Shown here: positions 47,438-58,166 of the stretch, piece after piece
How the letters are laid out: the number at the start of each line of letters is the position of its first letter
Numbering within the stretch: the stretch's first letter is position 1
Assembly (NCBI GenBank): GCA_023014335.1
Contig: JAECYW010000004.1
Coordinates: forward strand, 2,728,001 to 2,792,000
Length of the DNA: 64,000 nucleotides
DNA from: Galerina marginata
Taxonomy: Eukaryota > Basidiomycota > Agaricomycetes > Agaricales > Galerinaceae
Direction: 5' to 3'
The notes under the pieces: generated by a model
Told to the model about the DNA's origin: nothing
Databases searched by the model: none
The model's input: only the letters and a program-made list of their open reading frames with translations
Translations under genes and position numbers: made by a program

Positions 47438-48607
47438 TCAAACAACCCTTACAGCCCAATTCATAACCCAAAATTTGTCCTGCTCCGTCGCCGTCGTATG
47501 CCCTATCAAATCCGGTCTCTTGCGCTCTACCAGCTCAGCATCCACCTCCACCTCCACCCCCATGCTATTATCAGGTCCAAACACTTCTTGCGTCCACATT
47601 TCTCGCCAGCTGTCCGGGGAATGGCAGAACATATACACTGTCCTCCCATTCACAACCCGCCCGGCTTCAACACGAAAGCCCTTCTCCGGCCTCGAGCCGT
47701 GCTGCCCAAAGATGATCGACCCCTTTTCCGGGCGTAGGAGCCTCGCGAGACGGTGTGCAAGCTCGAGTTGGCGAGCCTCTGGGAAGAGGTGAAAAAAGGC
47801 GGAGGCGTGGATGGCAGAGATGCGGTGCGTCAGAGGCGTCAGGAAGGTCAAGGTGTTCAAGGGGGGCAATGGCGCCTCTGCAGAGGGTTGAAGCAGGTTT
47901 TCTGAGGGCAGTGTGAGCATGACGGGGTCGAAGATGTCGCCTGGGATGAAAGCGGCTGGGAACGTCTCTGGTGTTGATTTAAATAACTCGTGCCCGCAGT
48001 TCCAGAAACCTGTATGGTACGTGTACGAAGATCAGGTCATGCCACTCGTGTTATAGAACTTGAAGGAGACAAACCTTGTTGAAGGTCTGAAGCGATAACG
48101 TTCCGGACTGGCCAGCCATCAACAACGGCCTTTCGCGCGTCGTTTCCAACTGATAATAACGAAGAGTGAGGGGGGCATAGAATAAGAGATAATAAGGACA
48201 CGCACAGCAACAGCCTATGTCAAGCAGTATGGGATCCCTGCGGTCCTGTAGCAGCTTCAAAGCATGCTTATACCCAGGTAGGCGGGCAATCTTTAGCCTG
48301 AAGCATGAATTAGACAAAAGAAGGGGTGGACACTGTAAGCACTTACTTGATGAAAGTGAAATTACGGATGCATGGGTAGCCATAAATCTAATAAAGGTTA
48401 ACGTTATTGGGGAGACACTGGTCGACGACTTACGTCATACGCCTTGGTCTGTACCGCGATGATATGCTTTCTTAAAGCCTCTTCGTTCTGGATGCCCGTG
48501 AGCTGCTGGAAAAAGTCACGTTCATCCGCGTCAAGAGAATAAAGGGAGGCGTCTGGCTTTGCATTAAGCATTGCGTTCGCAAATGCACCATCAACGGTGG
48601 AAGACAT
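47438..48607 (-). CDS. SAM-dependent methyltransferase-like protein, array copy A
   Basis: The family resembles fungal SAM-dependent methyltransferases of the AusD/Trt5 type, often found near meroterpenoid genes; the substrate here is unknown. Five exons assemble to about 317 residues. Exon 1 has SLYSLDADERDFFQQLTGIQNEEALRKHI-type sequence. Exon 2 is IYGYPCIRNFTFIK. Exon 3 ends LLDIGCC, and exon 4 continues FGNDARKAVVDGWPV, together forming SAM motif I (DIGCCFGND). Exon 4 also holds NVIASDLQQ (acidic loop). The long exon 5 has CGHELFKSTPETFPAAFIPGD, SAIHASAFFHLF and RLLRPEKGSIIFGQH, and ends WAVRVV at 47438. Intact. It is the array member nearest the P450 and convergent with it. Confidence 0.88.
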
Positions 48608-49088
48608 GGTCGTTGGATTCCAAGTAGCCTCGTCTTCCAGATCTCAGCGGCGGGCTTCTACTTTTCTCACTATCATGGGGAGCCACCTGAAGGGGAGTTG
48701 ACAGCTCTCTAATTTATTTTTGGCTGCTTTTCTCACTGGCCTATATAAAAAGCACAAGTGCGACTTGAAGGCCTATTGCAGGAGCTTTTGCAAATCTTGT
48801 TCCTTAGGTGACGGAAAATATGTCGGTTTTCTAATTATGGTGAACTGGAATTTCTCTTGTGGGCTTGATGAACGTTGAACCCTCGCTTGCCGCGTTCTCG
48901 GTAACAACGTCCTTTATTATAACGTATCGCCTAAAGGAAAGCCGTGCAAGGAGAGCCCACTTCTCTACATCCTCGTAGAACAAGGGATTGTATGCATAAA
49001 TCGAGAAACTTTCTGGACGCCGATTAGTGGTTACGACGCACATAATTCTACAATATGGACTCACAAATGCTCTTCGTTCATTTCACGC
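48608..49088. promoter_or_regulatory. Spacer A/B with copy A promoter
   Basis: On the minus strand a TATATA-type box (around 48741-48750) is followed by the conserved CCAGTGAGAAAA element and then copy A. The part next to copy B's stop contains the shared 3'-flank block (CATAAATCGAGAAACTTTC, around 48996-49014) found beside other copies. Confidence 0.45.
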
Positions 49089-50272
49089 TTATTTAGCTCG
49101 GACAACGCGCACTGCCCAGTTCATAACCCAAAACCTGACCTGCTCCGTCGCCGTCGTTCGCCCTATCAAATCCGGCCTCTTGCGCTCCACCAGTTCCGCG
49201 TCCACCTCCACCTTGACCCCCTTGCCACTGTCCGGCCCAAACACCTCCTGCGTCCACATCTCTCGCCAGCTGTCAGGGGAATGACAGAACATGTGCTCCA
49301 TCTTTCCGTTCACAACCCGCACAACTTCAGTGCGAAGGCCCTTCTCTGGCCGCGAGCCGTGTTGCCCAAAGATGACTGACCCCTTCTCGGGCCGGAGGAG
49401 CGCCGCGAGACGGTGTGCAAGCTCGAGCTGGCGATTTTCCTGGAAGAGGTGGAAAAAGGAGGAGGCATGGATGGCGGAGACGCGGTGCGTTAATGGCGTC
49501 AGAGAGGTCAAGGTGTTCAAGGGGGGCAATGGTGCATCTAATGAGGACTGGGGTGCCTCCGGTGTAGGCAGGGTGAGCATGACGGGGTCGAAGACGTCGC
49601 CTGGAATGAAAGCGGCTGGGAATGTTTCTGGCGTAGACTTAAACAACTCGTGGCCACATTTCCAGAAACCTGGAGAGTACGCGTATGAGAATCAGGTCGT
49701 ACCTCCCAGGTTATATAGAAGGGAGTCAGACCTTGTTGGAGGTCGGAAGCGACGACATTCTGGACGGCCCAACCATCAACGACAGCTTTTCGCGCGTCGT
49801 TTCCAACTGGTAATAGTAGGCGAGTGAGGGAGACGCAGAGTTAAGAGATAGAAAGAACACGCACAGCAGCACCCTATGTCGAGCAATATGGGGTCCTTGC
49901 GGTCCTGTAGTAGCTTTAAAGCATGCTTGTATGCAGGAAGTCGGGCAACTTTGAGCCTGGAGAATGAATTAGACAAAAGAAAGAATCGATTCAGTAAATA
50001 CATACCTGATGAAAGCGAAACGACGGATACATTGATACCCATAAATCTAACCAGGATTGTGGTTGACATTAGCAAGAAGAAGGTCCTGGTCGATGACCTA
50101 CGTCATAGGCCTTGGCTTGTACCGCGATGATATGTTCTCTTAAAGCCTCTTCGTCCTGGATACCCGTGAGTTTCTGGAAAAAGTCACGCTCTTCCGCGTC
50201 GAGAGAATATAGAGAGGCATCAAGCTTTGCATCGAGGACTGGGTTGGCGCATACAGCGTCATTAGAAGACAT
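49089..50272 (-). CDS. SAM-dependent methyltransferase-like protein, array copy B
   Basis: Same five-exon structure as copy A and very similar protein. It starts MSSNDAVCANPVLDAKLD at 50272, chosen by homology with the other copies; two in-frame ATGs upstream (50278 and 50347) would give extensions. Exon 3 gives KVARLPAYKHALKLLQDRKDPILLDIGCC, exon 4 FGNDARKAVVDGW. The long exon 5 has the SAIHASSFFHLF and LRPEKGSVIFGQH blocks and ends WAVRVVRAK, three residues longer than its neighbours, because the usual stop is replaced and a new one lies at 49089. Otherwise intact. Substrate unknown. Confidence 0.87.
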
Positions 50273-50873
50273 GGCCATTGGAATCCAAGTAGTCTCGTTT
50301 TCCAGATCTCTGAAGAAGTGAAACAAGTGGTTCTGAGGTTGGCTCATTCTGTCGTGGGCTATCGGAAGGCGAGCCGAGAGCGCTTCAGTTTAGTCAGACC
50401 GCTTTTCTCACTGGTCTTTATTTTTATAAAGACGCGAGTGCGACAAGGCTATTGCGGGCTCGGCTGCGTTAGGTGCCAATTAGGTGCCATGAAGTAGTCA
50501 AGTTTCCAATTTCGGTGTGGAGTCGTTCCCTCGTACATTCGTCGCCGGCCGCGTTCTTGTACACGATGAAGTGTGCGATTTGAGTTTGCATAGAATAACT
50601 AAAATTTCAACCAATGAGGAAGGGGCAAGGCGATATCGCATTGTAATTTAGTGAAAACAGGTCAGGTTGAAATCTGAAAGGCTACCAATGAGAACGGACG
50701 AGCTCACAGGTGACATTGAAATTACTCAATCTTTGTTTTAATTCACATCCTTAAAATACAAGGGAGTATATTGGTCCATAAATCGAGAAACGCTGTATGG
50801 CGATTAGTGATGTAGGACGGAGATAAAGTTACGACGAAATCACATACTCTTCATTCATTCCCACGTATTCATC
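50273..50873. repeat. Spacer B/C: promoter, relic exon-3 fragment, shared flank
   Basis: From right to left on the minus strand this spacer holds the shared 3'-flank block (around 50777-50795), a degraded copy of methyltransferase exon 3 (around 50550-50592, matching the VYK/ARLP region) and the copy B promoter. The promoter has a TATAAA box at about 50422-50430 followed by CCAGTGAGAAAA. Equivalent blocks recur in the C/D and D/E spacers. Confidence 0.45.
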
Positions 50874-52046
50874 TCAAACAACACGCACAGCCCAATTCAT
50901 AGCCCAAAATGTGTCCTGCTCCGTCGCCGTCGTATGCCCAATCAAACCCGGTCTCCGGAACTCATGCAGCTCAGTATCCACCTCCACCTTCACCACCTTG
51001 CCACTATCAGGGCCAAACACCTCTTGCGTCCACATTTCACGCCAGCTGTCCGGAGAATGGCAAAACATGTGCACTATTTTTCCATTCACAACCCGCCCAG
51101 CTTCAACACGAAGGCCCTTCTCTGGCCTTGCACCATGCTGCCCAAAGATGATCGATCCCTTCTCAGGTCGGAGGAGCGCGGCGAGGCGGTGTGCAAGCTC
51201 GAGCTGGCCAGCTTCTGGGAAGAGGTGGAAAAAGGCGGAAGCATGGATGGCAGAGATGCGGTGCGTCAGAGGCGTCAGCGTCGTCAGAGTATTCAAGGGG
51301 GGCAACGGCGCATCTAACGAGGGTTGAGGTATGTTTGCTGTGGGCAGGGTAAGCATGGCGGGTTCAAAGATGTCGCCTGGGATGAAGACAGCTGGGAACG
51401 TCTCTGGCGTTGATTTAAACAACTCATGGCCGCAGTCCCAAAAACCTGTGGAGTACGCAAATGAAGACACGCCCTGCCGCTCAAGTTATAGAAGGGAGAC
51501 TAACCTTGTTGGAGGTCTGAAGCGATAACGTTCTGGACGGGCCAGCCATCCACGACAGCTTTGCGTGCATCGTTTCCAACTGGTAATGGTGAAGAGGGGA
51601 CGTAGAAATGAGAGATAAGAAGGAAACGCACAGCAGCACCCTGCGTCAAGCAGTAGGGGATCCTTGTGGTCCTGTAGCAGCCTTAAAGCATGCTTATACG
51701 CAGGTTGACGGGCAATCTTGAGCCTGGCCAATGAATTAGGCAAAAATATAATTGACACTGTAAACGAAAATACTTGATGAAAGCGAAATGACGAATGCAT
51801 GGATAGCCATAAATCTGATCAAGATTGTGAATTAGCAAAAAAGACGGCAAAGAACGATCCTGGTCGATGACCTACTTCGTAGGCCTTGGCCTGTACCGCG
51901 AGGATATGCTCTTTTAAAGCCTCTTCGTCCTGGATACCTGTGAGGTGCTGGAAAAAGTCGCGCTCCTCCCGGTCGAGAGAATATAGGGAGGTATCTAGCT
52001 TGGGATTGAGGGCTGGGTTGGCAAATGCAGCATCATTAGAAGACAT
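50874..52046 (-). CDS. SAM-dependent methyltransferase-like protein, array copy C
   Basis: Five exons as in copies A and B. It starts MSSNDAAFANPALNPKLD at 52046. Exon 1 ends AKAYE (Glu where others have Asp or Ala). Exon 3 gives KIARQPAYKHALRLLQDHKDPLLLDAGCC, so motif I reads DAGCCFGND rather than DIGCC. Exon 4 has FGNDARKAVVDGWPVQNVIASDL, and exon 5 runs DCGHELFKSTPETFPAVFIPGD to WAVRVV at 50874. No frame break was seen. The Ile-to-Ala change in motif I is conservative and probably tolerated. Substrate unknown. Confidence 0.88.
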
Positions 52047-52862
52047 GATCGTTGTATTCCAGGGGCTATCGAAATGTGGACCGAGAGCGCTTCAGTTTAG
52101 TCAGTGGTTCTCACTGTTCTTTATTGTTATAAAGGCGTGAGTGTGACATGTACAAGGCGAATTGCGTGCTCGGGTACGTCAGATACAGTGAAATATGTCA
52201 AATTTCTGATTTTGATGGGGAGGTGTTGCCTTGTGCACCTGTCGCTGGCCGCGTTCTTGTAAACGGGTAGGCGCGCGGTCTTGATTTTGCGTAAAATTTT
52301 TAGTATTTCAACGAAGGACACATGCAAAAGAAACACACCTTGTGAAAGAGAAACTGCGGGTGCTCAGGTAGCCGAAGTCTAACAAAGACAAGTATGGCGA
52401 TTGCCGATGGTGTTTGAGGGTCTGCAGGTGCCTATACTTGAATATCGCAAGAGGCGGAAAGACGGACATAAAAGAAAGTGAGGGGCGAAGACTTGGTAGG
52501 AATAAGGTGTGGTCCCAGTGGTTGACTGGTGCGAGGTCGGTTGTAGGCGTTTTTTGTATTCAATTATGACTCAGCTAGTGGAGCATCAGCAAAGTTCGAC
52601 TTTGAAGTGACAATATCGCTTAATAGTTCAGTGTAAACATACACAAGTACATCAGGAAAATTGATACCTTGAAGGCTACCAAATGAGAAGGGGGGAGCTC
52701 AGAGGTAACACTCACTCCCTATTCTCATTCACATCTTTATAGAACAAAGGAATCTATGGTCCATAAATCGAGAAACTTTCTGGATGTCGATTAGTGATTA
52801 GGAAACACATAAAGTTACAATGAACTCACATGCTATTCTTCATTCATTTCCACTTGTTCATC
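52047..52862. repeat. Spacer C/D with relic exons 2-3 of the methyltransferase
   Basis: The minus strand carries the copy C promoter (TATAA at about 52126-52133). It also carries a decayed exon 3 (around 52255-52310, reading KIKTARLPVYKNA) and, further upstream on the minus strand, a decayed exon 2 (around 52350-52380). A block around 52380-52500 is closely similar to 54450-54540 in the next spacer, and the shared flank at about 52760-52790 precedes copy D's stop. These show an ancestral extra copy inside the duplicated unit. Confidence 0.5.
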
Positions 52863-54053
52863 TTAAACAACCCTTACAGCCCAATTCATAACCCAAAACT
52901 TGTCCTGCCCAGTTGCCGTCGTCATTTGCCCTATTAAATCCGGCCTCTGCCGCTCGAGCAGCTCAGCATCCACCTCCACCTTCACTCCCTTTCCACTATC
53001 AGGCCCAAACACCTCCTGCGTCCACATCTCCCGCCAGCTCTCGGGCGAATGGCAGAACATATGCACTGTCCTTCCATTCACAACCCGCCCAGTTTCAATA
53101 CGGAAGCCCTTTTCCGGGCGCGAACCGTGTTGCCCGAAGATGATGGATCCCTTCTCGGGGCGGAGGAGCGCGGCGAGACGGTGTGCAAGTTCAAGCTGGC
53201 GGGCTTCCGAGAAGAGGTGGAAAAAGGAGGAGGCATGGATGGCGGAGATGCGGTGCGTCAATGGCGTCAGAGAGGTCAAGGTGTTCAAAGGGGGCAGTGG
53301 TGCATCTAAGGAGGGCTGGGCTGCCTCTGGCGTGTGCAGGGTAAGCATAGTGGGGTCGAAGACGTCGCCTGGGATAAAGGCAGCTGGGAACGTCTCTGGC
53401 GTTGATTTAAACAATTCGTGGCCGCAGTTCCAAAAACCTGTAGAGTACGCGTATGAGGATCGGGCCATGCCACCCAGGTTATATAGAAGGGGGTCAGACC
53501 TTGTTGGAGGTCGGAAGCGATGACATTCTGGACGGGCCAGCCATCGACGACGGCTTTTCGTGCGTCGTTTCCAACTGGCAATAGTAGGTGAGTGAGGGAG
53601 ACACGAGATAAGAAGCAGGAAGGACGCTCACAACAGCACCCAATGTCGAGCAATATGGGATCCTTACGGTCCTTTAGCAGCTTTAAAGCATGCTTATACG
53701 CAGGTAGGCGGGCAATTTTGAGCCTGGTGAACAAATTAGACAAAAGGTGGAATTGACAACATGTAAACGTAAATACTTGATGAAAGCGAAACGACGGATG
53801 CATGGGTAGCCATAAATCTAACCAAGATTGCGGTTGACGTTAGGAAGAAGACCCCAAAGAATGATTCTGGTTGACGACATACTTCATAGGCCTTGGTTTG
53901 TACCGCGATGATATGCTCTCTCAAAGCCTCTTCATCCTGGATACCCGTAAGCCGCTGGAAAAAATCACGCTCTTCCGCGTCGAGAGAATATAGGGTGGCA
54001 TCTAGCTTTGCATTGAGGAATGGGTTGGCGGATACAGCGCCATCAGAAGACAT
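52863..54053 (-). CDS. SAM-dependent methyltransferase-like protein, array copy D
   Basis: Five exons with the array's standard structure, starting MSSDGAVSANPFLNAKLD at 54053. Key blocks are all present: RDFFQRLTGIQDEEALREHI, IYGYPCIRRFAFIK, LKIARLPAYKHALKLLKDRKDPILLDIGCC, FGNDARKAVVDGWPVQNVIASDLQQ, NCGHELFKSTPETFPAAFIPGD, AIHASSFFHLF, LRPEKGSIIFGQH, SWREMWTQEVFGP and WAVRVV at 52863. It is the copy closest to B in exon 5 (shared SLDAPLPPLNTLTSLTPL). Intact; substrate unknown. Confidence 0.88.
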
Positions 54054-54757
54054 GGTCGCTAGGTTGCAAGTAGCGTCGTCTTCCCAGATTTATGAAGTGA
54101 AACCAGTAGCTTTGGGTTGGCGCTCTCCATTTCTCGCTATCGTGAGGGGTATCGGAAGGCGAGCCGAGAGCATTTCAGTTTAGTCAGATGGCTTTTCTCA
54201 TAGTTTTTATTTTTATAAAGCGCGAGTGTGATAAGGCCTATTGTGGGCCGCGGCTAAAGTTAGGTACAAGTAAATTTGTACTTCTGGTGGGGAAGCGTTC
54301 TCTTGTGCACCCGTCGCTGGTCGCGTTCTTGTACATGGGGAAGTGTGCGATCTTGAGTGTGCGAAGAAAATTTAGAATTTCAACGGCGATGAGCAGATGA
54401 TCTTACCTGGTCAAAGAGAACGGCAGAGTGCACGTGTAGTCGAAGGTTTAACAAAGACAAGTATGGCGATCGTCGTTGGCGTTGGCAGGTCTGCAGGTGC
54501 TGATACCTGAATATTGCCAGGGCCGAAGATTGGTAAGAGGAAGGTTATGGCCCCAGTAGCTGAGCGATGTGAGGTAGGTTGTGGGCTTTTTTGTGTTCAA
54601 TGATGATTCGAGCTAGTCAGCATCGGCCTCTTAGACTTGACAACGATACATATCGCTTTATAACATATACAAGTACATCAGGGAAAACTGATAACTGGAA
54701 TGCTACCAAATGAGAAGGGATGAACTCATAAAGTTACGACGAACTCACATATTCTTC
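54054..54757. repeat. Spacer D/E with relic exon fragments and duplicated block
   Basis: It holds the copy D promoter (TATAAAA at about 54211-54219 on the minus strand, followed by a diverged CAGTGAGAAAA-like element) and a decayed exon-3 fragment at about 54325-54365. A diverged exon-2-like fragment lies around 54415-54445, and 54450-54540 is a block closely matching spacer C/D (ACAAGTATGGCGAT, GTCTGCAGGTGC). No intact gene. Confidence 0.45.
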
Positions 54758-55920
54758 TCAAACAACACGCACAGCCCAATTCATATTCCATAACCTGTCT
54801 TGCTCCGCCGCCGCCATCTCCGGCCTCTTGACCTCCACCAGTTCCGCGTCCACCTCCACTGTGACCCCCTTGCCACTATCAGGCCCAAACACCTTCTGCG
54901 TCCACATTTCGCGCCAGCTATCTGGGGAGTGGCAAAGCATGTGCACCGTCCCCCCATCCGCACGTAGCCCATTTTCGATACGGAGGCCCTTCACTGGCTT
55001 CGCGCCGTGCTGCCCGAATATGATGGACCCCTTCTCGGGGCGGAGCAGCGCGGCAAGACGGTGGGCGAGCTCGAGCTGGCGCGCTTCCGGGAAGAGGTGG
55101 AAGAAGGCGGAGGCATGGATCGCAGATACGCGCTGGGTGAGGGGGTTTAGGGAAGTCAGGGAGTTCAAGGGTGGCAGTGGCGCATCCAATGACGGCTGGA
55201 TTGTCTCTGTTGTAGGCAGGGTAAGCATGGCGTCGTCGAACACATCGCCGGGGATGAAAGTAACCGGGAAGGTCTCTGGCGTAGATTTAAACAACTCATG
55301 ACCGCATCCCCAGAAACCTGTGCGATGCATGTGTGAGGAAGGAGGTCTTTAGCACTCGGCGAGTGCAGATGAACGAACCTTGTTGAAGGTCAGAAGCGAC
55401 GACGTTCTGGACAGGCCAGCCATCGACAACTGCTTTTCGCACATCATTTCCAACTGGTGAAGGCAGACAAACATGAGCGACGCATAGAGATAAGAGGCAG
55501 GAAGGACGCACAGCAGCACCCGATGTCAAGCAAAATGGGATCCTTGCGGTCCTGGAGTAGCTTCCGCGCGAGCTTATATCCAGGTAGACGGGCGATCTTG
55601 AGCCTTTTGGACAAATCAGACTAAAGAAAGGATCGACGCAGTAAACACACATACTTGATGAAAATGAAAAAACGGATGCATGGGTAGCCATAGACCTAAC
55701 AGAAATCCGGTTAACGGCCCACTCACCGTTGCTGGGATCGACGACTTACGTCATAGGCCTTTGCTTGCACCGCGAGGATATGCTCTCTCAATGCCTCCTC
55801 GTCTTCGATGCCCGTCAGCTGCTGGAAAAAGATACGCTCGTCCGTTTCGAGAGAATATAAGGAAGTGTCTATCTTCGGAACCAGGGATGAATGCGCAAAT
55901 ACACCGCTATCAGAATACAT
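54758..55920 (-). CDS. SAM-dependent methyltransferase-like protein, array copy E
   Basis: Five exons, starting MYSDSGVFAHSSLVPKID at 55920. It is more diverged than A-D: exon 1 has ERIFFQQLTGIEDEEALREHI, exon 3 LKIARLPGYKLARKLLQDRKDPILLDIGCC, exon 4 FGNDVRKAVVDGWPVQNVVASD. Exon 5 runs GCGHELFKSTPETFPVTFIPGDVFDDAM to WAVRVV at 54758, with a distinct segment (GLRADGGTVHML) where others read RVVNGRTVHMF. The promoter lacks a clean TATA match, showing CATAAAAATG near 56051-56060. Apparently intact. Confidence 0.87.
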
Positions 55921-56399
55921 GGCTGGCAGTGGGCAAGTCTTGACAGTGAATCTGCCAGCGTCGACTCTCTCTATCGTGGAGAGTACTGGAAGATAGTGTT
56001 GAAGCCGACGGCGCTCCAGTTTATTTTAGTAGGTTTTCTCACCGGGTCTTCATAAAAATGGCACGCACACGGCACGTTCTATCGGGGCATTGATACAAGC
56101 AAGTGGAATTCTATATTTTGGACCGTAATGCCATGGTGTTCCAGCGCTTAAAACTGACTTGGAAGCAGTGAATATTTGAACATGGTCGTAACCCAGTATA
56201 GAGATTCAATAAAACGGTCAAAGACCAGAACTTGAGAAGGCTCTTCTTGAAAGCTGATAAGAATCAGGGAGCTTCTGCAAGAATGACAACCAGCAAGGCA
56301 ACGGCGGACCCATAATCACCGTTATCTTTTCAGTCATACTTATCGGAATCCATTTGGACAACAATTCTGAGAAGCTCATCACAAGAAATAAGAATAGTT
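55921..56399. other. Spacer upstream of copy E
   Basis: It contains the copy E promoter, with a diverged version of the array's CAGTTTA/TTTTCTCAC core-promoter block around 56013-56045. No gene was recognised in the rest. Confidence 0.4.
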
Positions 56400-56640
56400 A
56401 TGATAGAAACCATCCCAAACGACACTCACCACCCAGTTTATGACCCCAAACCTATCCTGACCACAGTCCTAAAAACTTGTAAGCAGTGTACTAGCTTTGA
56501 GCACGGGCTACTACTGCAACGCGGTGCAGTAGATCCGGATTGGACGCTGGCGGAGGTCGGATGTGATGAGTTTCGGACAAGTTCCAGCTGCCATCAGACG
56601 ACGACGGCGTTACGTGTGTCGTTTCCAAGTGCGATAAAAG
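56400..56640 (-). pseudogene. Decayed methyltransferase copy F (exon 4 and end of exon 5)
   Basis: On the minus strand 56640-56550 reads as a damaged exon 4 (GNDTRNAVVV, a frame-breaking change with a stop, then Trp and Leu/Val residues matching the DGWPVQNVIAS region only out of frame). 56465-56405 matches the last residues of exon 5 (QDRFGVINWVVSVV against DKFWVMNWAVRVV). Most of exon 5 between them, and exons 1-3, are missing or unrecognisable. I read it as the remains of a seventh array member. Confidence 0.5.
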
Positions 56641-57058
56641 GTGAGAGGCAGGAGAGATAGAGCAACTAGTCCGAACGAAAAGAGGCCTCGCTGCTAGCGC
56701 AGATATCCTGGATGAGCATCCCAATCATAGTAAAAGTGGTGCGCCAAGTGGAATTGTGATTGACAGAAGTAGCAGCATCCCATAAGCCAGCCAAGTAAAC
56801 AGGGCAGACAACTTCGGTCCTCTCAATTGAAACTGTTATATATTGTACATAGGGAAACTATAGAAGAGTTTTAGCGAATATGAGGAGCGTAAAGCAACGA
56901 AGGGCTAGCTCACATAAACATATATATCACAAAGTCCTTCCAATCGCTTTCAATTCCGTGATACACTGTTATACATTTATAATATGAGAAACACTGTGGA
57001 AAACTGATCAACAGGGCAGATGAACGACTAAATCAACGCACTTACTCTTATCCGGGTA
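56641..57058. other. Spacer between relic F and copy G
   Basis: AT-rich sequence with no gene. Possible further remnants of copy F are too diverged to call. Confidence 0.35.
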
Positions 57059-58166
57059 TTAAACCACCCTCACTGCCCACCTCATAAGATGAAACTTATC
57101 CAGCCAGCTCTCCGTCGTTTCTCGTCCCGTATCTACCTCTATCAACGCCGCGTCCACCTCGACCGTCACCCCCGAGTTAGGTCCGAAAATCTCCTTGGTC
57201 CACAGCTCGCGCCAGCTGTCAGGCGAGTGGCAGAACATGCGCCCGCCTAAAAGCCCTCTCTCTGGCCGGGAAATATGTTGCCCAAAGATGAGGGAGCCTT
57301 TCTCTGGGAGAAGGAGAGCGGCAAGACGGTGTGCGAGCTCGAGTTGGCGCGTCTCGGAGAAGAGGTGGAAGAAGGCAGAGCCATGGATAGCGGATACGCG
57401 ACGAGTGAGGGGGGTAAGAGATGTAAGTGTGTTTAGTGAGGGAAGGGGGGTGCTTGTGTCCAAGTCAGAAGTTGAGGAGATGGTCAGGATGGCTGGGTCA
57501 AAGACGTCGCCTGCGATAAAGGCGGCAGGGAACGACTCGGGTGTAGACTTGAACAGCTCGTGGCCGTAGTCCCAAAAACCTATCGTGGATCCCTGTGATT
57601 ATACCACTCAGTGCTTGGAGGGGAAAAACGAACCTTGTTGGAGGTCTGAAGCAATGACGTTCTGCACGGGCCAGCCATCGACGACGGCTTTTCGCGTGTC
57701 ATTTCCAACTAGGAGGCAGGTCAGAGGGTTGTATGGGTGTGAAATAGGCCATGACACGTACAGCAGCAGCCAATGTCGAGCAGAATTGGATCCTTGCGAT
57801 CCTGCAGTAACTTCAGAGCATACCTGTACGCGGGTTGGCGCGCGATCTTGAGTCTGGATGGACCAAGTTTAAATCAGACAAAGAAAGGCGTTGGCACTGG
57901 ATTTTTTTTACTTGATGAAAGAGAAACGACGGATGCAAGGGTAGCCATAGATCTACCAGAGTTCGATGTCAATATCAATGACCCAGTGTGTAAATTGTGA
58001 TCCGTACAGCATATGCTTTCGCCTGCACAGCGATGATATGCTCCTTCAGAGCTTCTTCGTCCTGTATGCCCGTGAGCTTCTGAAAGAAAATACGTTCGTC
58101 AGGACGAAGAGAGTAGAAGGAGGGGTCCAGCTTTGGTTTGAGTGCTGGGTCTGCATATACCGACAT
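57059..58166 (-). CDS. SAM-dependent methyltransferase-like protein, array copy G
   Basis: The most diverged intact member and the far end of the array. It starts MSVYADPALKPKLDPSFYSL at 58166. Five exons: RIFFQKLTGIQDEEALKEHI, IYGYPCIRRFSFIK, LKIARQPAYRYALKLLQDRKDPILLDIGCC, FGNDTRKAVVDGWPVQNVIASDLQQ, and exon 5 DYGHELFKSTPESFPAAFIAGD to WAVRVV at 57059. Exon 5 is shorter: the segment between GQH and MFCHSPDSWRE is reduced to about ten residues (SRPERGLLGG), and the C-terminal acidic part differs (DTGRETTESWLDKF). Motif I is intact. It may represent an older lineage from which A-E expanded, or a diverged function. Confidence 0.87.

Noticed and set aside
49089..54053. Plus-strand frames of 130-207 residues across the methyltransferase exons
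   Set aside because: They are antisense shadows of exon 5, repeated only because the genes are repeated.
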